Below are positions 59,971-64,000 of a stretch of 64,000 nt of DNA, piece by piece. Numbering within the stretch: position 1 is the stretch's first letter; each line of letters starts with the position of its first letter. This stretch comes from a virus. The stretch lies in IMG/VR virus record IMGVR_UViG_3300020125_000159, positions 1-64,000 of that record. The stretch is one strand, 5' to 3'. Under the pieces are notes generated by a model, which saw only the letters and a program-made list of their open reading frames with translations, did no database searches and had not been told where the DNA came from. Position numbers and translations under genes: made by a program.

Positions 59971-60008
59971 TTACTTCTTGTAAACTAAATTAATGAATAA
60001 AGAAGTAA
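59971..60008. promoter_or_regulatory. head-to-head pair of late elements TTACTTCTT / AAGAAGTAA
   Basis: TTACTTCTT at 59971-59979 is 42 bases before the + start at 60013, and its inverse at 60000-60008 is 44 bases before the - start at 59964. The symmetric placement shows the element is directional and start-linked. Confidence 0.65.
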
Positions 60009-60012
60009 TATA

Positions 60013-60558
60013 TTGACTGAAGATTTCATTGTAGCCGCTTATCCTGTTATCTCAATTCTAATAGGAGTAGGGACTTTAGGTGGTTTTATTTATAAAATGG
60101 GCGCTTGGATTAATAAGAAGGCTGAAACTAAAGCTGCTATTCTTAAAGAGGTTACTGAGAAGAAAGCAGATGAACTTAGAAAATATGCTGAAGAAGTGGC
60201 TAAAGAAGTCAGAGATATTAATGAAAAACAGATAGCGGATCTTCAGAAAAGATTAGATGGTTTAGAAGACAAGATAGACAAAGTTTTCCAGAGGGCTGAC
60301 CTTGTAAATGGTAATGTTTCGAACATCAGAACAGACATAGCAGACCTACAAGAGGATTTGCTTGAACTATATTCTGCGGATGATATAGAGTATGAACAGA
60401 ATGAAGATAGTGGTAGACATATAGAAGTCGACAAAGGCAGAGGACGTGATTCAGTATCTTCAAGAAAGAACAGAAAGCGTGTTGACCTGAATAGAAGATT
60501 AAAAAGGAGAAAGATAGAATCGGATAGAATTGAACAGTCTGAAAGGGAGAAACGATAG
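60013..60558 (+). CDS. single-TM coiled-coil protein with basic tail, 181 aa
   Basis: N-terminal TM (PVISILIGVGTLGGFIYKMG), a long coiled coil (ELRKYAEEVAKEVRDINEKQ and onward to ~120), then an acidic patch and a very basic C-terminus (LKRRKIESDRIEQSEREKR). TTG start after the late element. Might bridge membrane and DNA or cytoplasmic partner (inference). Confidence 0.55.
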   Translation: MTEDFIVAAYPVISILIGVGTLGGFIYKMGAWINKKAETKAAILKEVTEKKADELRKYAEEVAKEVRDINEKQIADLQKRLDGLEDKIDKVFQRADLVNGNVSNIRTDIADLQEDLLELYSADDIEYEQNEDSGRHIEVDKGRGRDSVSSRKNRKRVDLNRRLKRRKIESDRIEQSEREKR

Positions 60559-60561
60559 GTT

Positions 60562-60765
60562 TTATCCTACCTCAATATGTAGTTCTACTCGTTGATACCC
60601 ATTAGTCAAAATAATTCTGTCTAGGTCACGCGATCCAGTCCGACCTACTCCCATTCTTTCTTTCAGTCCTTCTCGGAACACATTATTAAGCGAATCATAT
60701 TCTGCTTGTGACATCTTTATGACGTCAATCTGCTCTTTTATCTCCTTTATTTTATACTCGGTCAT
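60562..60765 (-). CDS. hypothetical protein, 67 aa
   Basis: Helical N-terminus (KEIKEQIDVIKMSQAEYDSL) and beta C-terminus. ATG start 42 bases after a late element, so it is probably a virion-phase gene. No family recognised. Confidence 0.5.
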   Translation of the reverse strand: MTEYKIKEIKEQIDVIKMSQAEYDSLNNVFREGLKERMGVGRTGSRDLDRIILTNGYQRVELHIEVG

Positions 60766-60800
60766 GTATAATGATATAGAATAACAAAAAGTGAAGGTAA

Positions 60801-60807
60801 GAACTAA
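60801..60807 (-). promoter_or_regulatory. late element TTAGTTC(TTACC)
   Basis: 42 bases before the ATG at 60765. Confidence 0.65.
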
Positions 60808-61134
60808 TTACTTGCTCATATGTGTTAGGTTGTTCAGTATGTCTAACTGAATTTGGCGGTTTATGAGTATATCTTTGTAGTTCTGCGCTATCAATTTATC
60901 AGTGTGATCTGTCTGGTTGTCTATATGCAATGATTGATTTCCTATTATATTCAGTAGGTGGTGATTGTCAAGGGCAACTTCTTGTAGATTTGTTACCTGA
61001 TCTTTAACTTCAGTATCTATTTTTGAGACTGTGTTATTAATACTGAACATAGTGAGAGATAGTAATCCTGCTAGCATACCCAGAATTATGAAATCAAGTA
61101 TGTATAATCTCCACATATCATTCAGTCCTCGCAT
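60808..61134 (-). CDS. single-TM coiled-coil protein, 108 aa
   Basis: TM helix LYILDFIILGMLAGLLSLTM (residues ~10-30), then a helical region with repeated Asn/His/Asp (SLHIDNQTDHTDKLIAQN). Overlaps the next membrane protein gene by 17 bases. Confidence 0.55.
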   Translation of the reverse strand: MRGLNDMWRLYILDFIILGMLAGLLSLTMFSINNTVSKIDTEVKDQVTNLQEVALDNHHLLNIIGNQSLHIDNQTDHTDKLIAQNYKDILINRQIQLDILNNLTHMSK

Positions 61135-61402
61135 ATCTATGGTCTAACTCTACATTTTTTAGTCTTAAGTCAAGTATGTCGCATAGTCTTAATGCATCAT
61201 TTGATTTTTGATACAAATCCTTAACATCAGCTCTAATCTCCTTTATATCTTCTTTTACCTCCTTAACCTCATATCCAGTGAGTCCTTGCTTAGCATCATT
61301 CCTTCCTTCCTTCTTTAGAAAGAATACTAATGCAGTGAGGGCAGGAACTATAAACGTCAATAAATAAGGCCAATATTCAATCTGCATGATAAAATCAAAC
61401 AA
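61118..61402 (-). CDS. single-TM coiled-coil protein, 94 aa
   Basis: TM helix PYLLTFIVPALTALVFFLKK, then a charged heptad segment (VKEVKEDIKEIRADVKDLYQ). TTG start 43 bases after a late element. Confidence 0.55.
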   Translation of the reverse strand: MFDFIMQIEYWPYLLTFIVPALTALVFFLKKEGRNDAKQGLTGYEVKEVKEDIKEIRADVKDLYQKSNDALRLCDILDLRLKNVELDHRYARTE

Positions 61403-61438
61403 CTCACTAGAGATATAGTGGAAAAAAAGTTAGGATAA

Positions 61439-61445
61439 GAACTAA
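61439..61445 (-). promoter_or_regulatory. late element TTAGTTC(TTATCC)
   Basis: 43 bases before the TTG at 61402; directly follows the stop of the 30-aa TM gene. Confidence 0.65.
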
Positions 61446-61538
61446 TTATTTTGTCCTTCTAAGGTAACGAATCTCCTGTAAGATTATCGAGCCTGTAATT
61501 ATGGACATCCACACAACCCACGCCCAGTCTGGCAGCAA
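61446..61538 (-). CDS. single-TM microprotein, 30 aa
   Basis: TTG-started peptide WAWVVWMSIITGSIILQEIR with a basic end (RYLRRTK), almost entirely one membrane helix. Placed one base after the RHH gene's stop. Could be a small holin-like or regulatory membrane peptide. Confidence 0.45.
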   Translation of the reverse strand: MLPDWAWVVWMSIITGSIILQEIRYLRRTK

Positions 61539-61539
61539 T

Positions 61540-61722
61540 TTATTTTATATTTAGTTTTTCTTTAAGTATTTTCTCTATGACTCTTGAACGTGCACCAGTA
61601 GTTAGTCCGAATTCCTTGAATGCACGTTCGTCTACTGCGTCTAAAAGTCTTAGAGACATTGACACATTGACAGGAGTCTTCCGATCGCTAGGGTTCACTA
61701 GTTCCTTCTGTTTGCTAACCAT
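61540..61722 (-). CDS. ribbon-helix-helix regulator, 60 aa
   Basis: VNVSMSLRLLDAVDERAFKE (strand then helix) and ARSRVIEKILKEKLN (second helix) are a clear CopG/RHH fold. It overlaps the upstream small gene by 8 bases. May regulate genes of this right-hand block. Confidence 0.65.
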   Translation of the reverse strand: MVSKQKELVNPSDRKTPVNVSMSLRLLDAVDERAFKEFGLTTGARSRVIEKILKEKLNIK

Positions 61723-61867
61723 CTAGTAATTTCACCTCTGTAATCTTATCTATCATTGACCTCAATCTCACCATCTCTTCAGTTGCAATGTCTAACTTAA
61801 TTTTGGAAATTATAGACTGCACCACTATCTGGGATTTAGGGTCAAGGCCAATTAGGTCGTCAGCCAA
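61715..61867 (-). CDS. small helical protein, 50 aa
   Basis: TTG-started; DLIGLDPKSQIVVQSIISKI then a charged helix (EEMVRLRSMIDKITEVKLL). Overlaps both neighbours (8 bases each), which supports it as a real operon member. No family recognised. Confidence 0.5.
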   Translation of the reverse strand: MADDLIGLDPKSQIVVQSIISKIKLDIATEEMVRLRSMIDKITEVKLLDG

Positions 61868-62084
61868 TTCCATTATTTCCCTTTTTCTCTGGTTCTTTTG
61901 ATTCTATTGGTGTCTGTGATGATTCGGGGTAAGGTGGTATAAGTCCACGAATTATTTTTGTAGCGTCTTCTGGATCTCGGAATTCTATCATATGACTGCC
62001 CTTTTCATAATAAACGGTTCCGATTGCAAAAGGTTTCTTGGTCCTTTCTAGCTTAATTGTGAATCCTAAATGATATTCAGTCAT
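61860..62084 (-). CDS. hypothetical protein, 74 aa
   Basis: Beta-rich N-terminal part (YHLGFTIKLERTKKPFAIGT) and a Pro/Glu-rich disordered C-terminus. Two bases after the zinc-ribbon gene's stop. Possible capsid-associated small protein by position; not recognised. Confidence 0.5.
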   Translation of the reverse strand: MTEYHLGFTIKLERTKKPFAIGTVYYEKGSHMIEFRDPEDATKIIRGLIPPYPESSQTPIESKEPEKKGNNGIG

Positions 62085-62086
62085 AC

Positions 62087-62227
62087 TTATTCCTCTTTTA
62101 TTGCGTCACGCCCACTTCCGCAGTCACAGCCTGCGTTACCCCACATTATACCGCCAGAGCCGTCATGATACGCGACCTTAGGGAGTTCTTTGTATTTTTG
62201 GCCGCAGTTACTACAAACTAATCCCAA
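62087..62227 (-). CDS. zinc-ribbon microprotein, 46 aa
   Basis: MGLVCSNCGQKY ... AGCDCGSG gives a CxxC plus CxC metal site with an Asp/Gly-rich loop. TTG start directly adjoins the stop of the 62228 gene. Confidence 0.55.
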   Translation of the reverse strand: MGLVCSNCGQKYKELPKVAYHDGSGGIMWGNAGCDCGSGRDAIKEE

Positions 62228-62839
62228 TTATTCTTTCACTGGTCGTTTGCCTTTAACTTCAATCTCTGGGTTGGGAGCACCAGGTTTTACACCAGTCTTA
62301 CCTAATGTAACTAGTTCGTCGAATGATAGGTTACGAAAGTCTTCATACTCAAAACCAGCATACATTCTCCCACCTGGAGTTTCCACGTAGAAAGTAGTTG
62401 CTGCGTCAATCTTGCCCTCTTCAACTAATTTGTCTAGAAGCTTTGGGTCATATTCTATAGGGTAAATTGTCTCATGTCTTGCTATACCTACACATACAGT
62501 CTGACCTGTCAATTCGTCGAACTGGTATTGTCCTATTGGTATGTTATACTTGCCATTCACTACGAACTTTTCTATTTCGTTGTCTCTGTGGTCGTGGCCG
62601 TGATATTCTTCATAGAAGTATACTGCCTCATTTGTATTTCTGAAACTACCTTTTCGTACTCTGTGTATTTGTTGAATGTGGACTTTTGTATTTTCTCCGT
62701 CTACATTCTTCTGGTCAAATATTGCATGGACTTGGTGTTCTGATGGGGGGATATAGTCTAGATTAGGATTGTTGTTATAAAATTGCTGTACTTTTTCATG
62801 TGCCTGCTTAAAGAAAGCAGCGTGTTCTGGTCTTACCAT
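62228..62839 (-). CDS. hypothetical protein near capsid gene, 203 aa
   Basis: Follows the major capsid gene. N-terminal helix (FFKQAHEKVQQFYNNN), then a beta-rich region with His/Asp-rich YHGHDHRDNEIE, and a helical FRNLSFDELVTLGKTG end. Own late element 41 bases upstream. Could be a head accessory protein; no family recognised. Confidence 0.5.
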   Translation of the reverse strand: MVRPEHAAFFKQAHEKVQQFYNNNPNLDYIPPSEHQVHAIFDQKNVDGENTKVHIQQIHRVRKGSFRNTNEAVYFYEEYHGHDHRDNEIEKFVVNGKYNIPIGQYQFDELTGQTVCVGIARHETIYPIEYDPKLLDKLVEEGKIDAATTFYVETPGGRMYAGFEYEDFRNLSFDELVTLGKTGVKPGAPNPEIEVKGKRPVKE

Positions 62840-62873
62840 TTATATAACATGTTTGGCAAATAGTACTCATAGA

Positions 62874-62880
62874 GAACTAA
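62874..62880 (-). promoter_or_regulatory. late element TTAGTTC(TCTATG)
   Basis: 41 bases before the ATG at 62839. Confidence 0.65.
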
Positions 62881-62893
62881 ATTGGAACACTAT

Positions 62894-63010
62894 ATGTTAA
62901 GATGGCGATGCGACGACTGTGGGAAGGTATACAGATTATATCCTCATACTATAATACATGATAAAATTTATTGTGTTGATTGCTTAGAAAAAGAGAAAGT
63001 TATAGGCTAA
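62894..63010 (+). CDS. zinc-ribbon microprotein, 38 aa, + strand
   Basis: MLRWRCDDCGKVYRLYPH ... YCVDCLEK, a clean four-Cys ribbon. It is oriented against its neighbours between capsid and the 62228 gene. ATG start. Function unknown. Confidence 0.5.
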   Translation: MLRWRCDDCGKVYRLYPHTIIHDKIYCVDCLEKEKVIG

Positions 63011-63035
63011 AAATTGCCTTAGTGTGGTTTGTATT

Positions 63036-64000
63036 CTATGCTGCGCCTGTTAGTTGTCTGATCCGACCTGGTACCAGAATCACGGGTAGAGACCAGTCAC
63101 GATAAAGATATCCGTCTACGCCTTCTAGCTCCAAACGATATTGAGCAGTCCTAACGGGGCCCTGTAGCATAGCTACAGCTTTCCTATCGAAGACCGCCAT
63201 TATCGTACTTGTCATCTCGTTATCAACATACCAGGTATAACCAGGAAGTCCTGGAACTTGGTTGATGATCTTCGCCATGGACATATCGGGCATTGGGATG
63301 GCCTGGAGCACTCCTTTTATAAATGTGGAACTTGCGTACGACCGCCAAATCTGGTCATGAGATGCAATTACGTTAGGTGCACCATTATTCGCAAATATCG
63401 TGTCGCTGACTGTGCCTATGTAGACTCTTGGGTCGAATGTGTTGTGATCTGTGGTGAAACCTGTCCATGCTCCGCCTGCTGAAACACCTGTAGCAGTAGC
63501 TAATTTTGTAGCTATCTTATTGCTTTTCAGACGTTTGAAGTCAGTTACAGCCGTGTCAACTTGTTGTTTATACAGATCATGTACCGTTCTCAGCTGTGCC
63601 TCATCAGTGATTTGGATAGTAGCTACATCTTTTGTCAAGTCATAGCTAGTTCTTGACACTGCTGCTCTCGCTGGGATTGGTGCTACACCTTCGGGAACTC
63701 CCTGCTGGGCCGTGAATCTCGTGTATGTGTCTACCTTCAAGTCAAGTTGTGGTGTTCCTATTGTCGTCAACGCTTGCTCTAACACGAAAGTTCTGAGCTC
63801 GGTTCCGACCATTTCCGCCATCACGTTTACGACGTCGATAGCTGAAAAGTCTGCTTCAGTTCCTACACTTGCCTGTCTGGTATGACCATTCTTACGAGTC
63901 TTAATGTCTGCGTATTCACGAGCGATATTCTGCCATTCACCTTCGTATGGATCTTCTATTGCTTTGAAAACGTCGTTTGTCTTTCCACTCTTTAATTGTT
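63036..64000 (-). CDS. major capsid protein, HK97-fold (N-terminus outside window)
   Basis: The frame is open to the right edge: beyond the ATG at 63824 it continues with coding-like sequence (IARYADIK-like region, TRQASVGTEADFSAIDVVN), so the start lies past 64000. ASHDQIWRSYASSTFIKGV, GYTWYVDNEMTSTIMAVFDR and LYRDWSLPVILVPGRIRQL match the E-loop/P-domain layout of HK97-type capsid proteins (late 'vfd..a..l..gp...e' and 'r...p.....i..l' segments). It is the head shell protein; portal and terminase should follow beyond the edge. Confidence 0.7.
   Translation of the reverse strand, partial: QLKSGKTNDVFKAIEDPYEGEWQNIAREYADIKTRKNGHTRQASVGTEADFSAIDVVNVMAEMVGTELRTFVLEQALTTIGTPQLDLKVDTYTRFTAQQGVPEGVAPIPARAAVSRTSYDLTKDVATIQITDEAQLRTVHDLYKQQVDTAVTDFKRLKSNKIATKLATATGVSAGGAWTGFTTDHNTFDPRVYIGTVSDTIFANNGAPNVIASHDQIWRSYASSTFIKGVLQAIPMPDMSMAKIINQVPGLPGYTWYVDNEMTSTIMAVFDRKAVAMLQGPVRTAQYRLELEGVDGYLYRDWSLPVILVPGRIRQLTGAA

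Noticed and set aside
1-64000. tRNA, rRNA or riboswitch
   Set aside because: I saw no cloverleaf, rRNA or known riboswitch core; this was by eye and a covariance search could still find one.

Overview
The window reads as a large part of the genome of a tailed (head-tail, Caudoviricetes-like) virus or provirus of an archaeon. I favour an ammonia-oxidising soil thaumarchaeon (Nitrososphaeria) as host. The reasons are: very many TTG starts beside ATG/GTG; tightly packed ATGA/TTGA gene overlaps; TATA-like AT-rich promoters; dozens of tiny zinc-ribbon proteins; ribbon-helix-helix (RHH) regulators and a DUF2080-like protein; an archaeal-style tyrosine recombinase; and two secreted proteins of a family I associate with soil thaumarchaea. 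The host is inference: no rRNA, tRNA or host gene is visible. The DNA is AT-rich throughout. Terminase and portal are not in the window and probably lie beyond position 64000, upstream of the capsid gene that is cut by the right edge.

Layout. (1) 1-2400: tiny zinc-ribbon genes, a few on + and thirteen small genes on -, ending in a DUF2080-like gene. (2) 2491-6539: + strand early-type genes: a winged-helix-like protein, a ParB-DUF488 fusion, a conserved uncharacterised protein with a Cys cluster, and a Cas4-like nuclease. (3) 6675-11112: small DNA-binding, nuclease and zinc-ribbon genes. (4) 11119-12906: integrase, HNH nuclease and an RHH regulator, i.e. the lysogeny/integration module. (5) 13001-18017: two secreted cargo-type proteins, a GT2-like glycosyltransferase, an NAD-dependent epimerase and two paralogous glycosyltransferase-like proteins. 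(6) 18055-33957 (+): tail fibres, two beta-helix tailspikes, beta-sandwich virion proteins, and repeat proteins with a LamG domain. (7) 33954-58804 (-), read from right to left: head-tail connector, decoration protein, repeat-rich adhesin, tail completion, tail tube, tail-assembly chaperones with a probable -1 frameshift, tape measure, tail hub, then fibres and large multidomain adhesins/enzymes. The two fibre arms converge at about 33955. (8) 58808-63010: mostly - strand small genes, including a cluster of single-TM/coiled-coil proteins and RHH and zinc-ribbon proteins. (9) 63036-64000 (-): HK97-type major capsid protein, N-terminus outside the window.

How it works together. Most virion transcription units on both strands carry a directional element TTA(G/C)TTC followed by a pyrimidine-rich tract, about 34-44 nt before the start codon. 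It often touches the stop codon of the preceding gene. I read it as the virus-specific late promoter. Homing-endonuclease-like genes at 21518 and 41969 sit between structural genes without that element, consistent with later invasion. The most notable observations are this late-promoter element, a circularly permuted zincin-like domain in a 1474-residue virion protein, a CCCAAAT frameshift site in the tail chaperone, a probable ATA start codon at 57684, a Cas4-like gene whose conserved N-terminus has no normal start codon, the micro zinc-ribbon arrays, and the ParB-DUF488 gene set.
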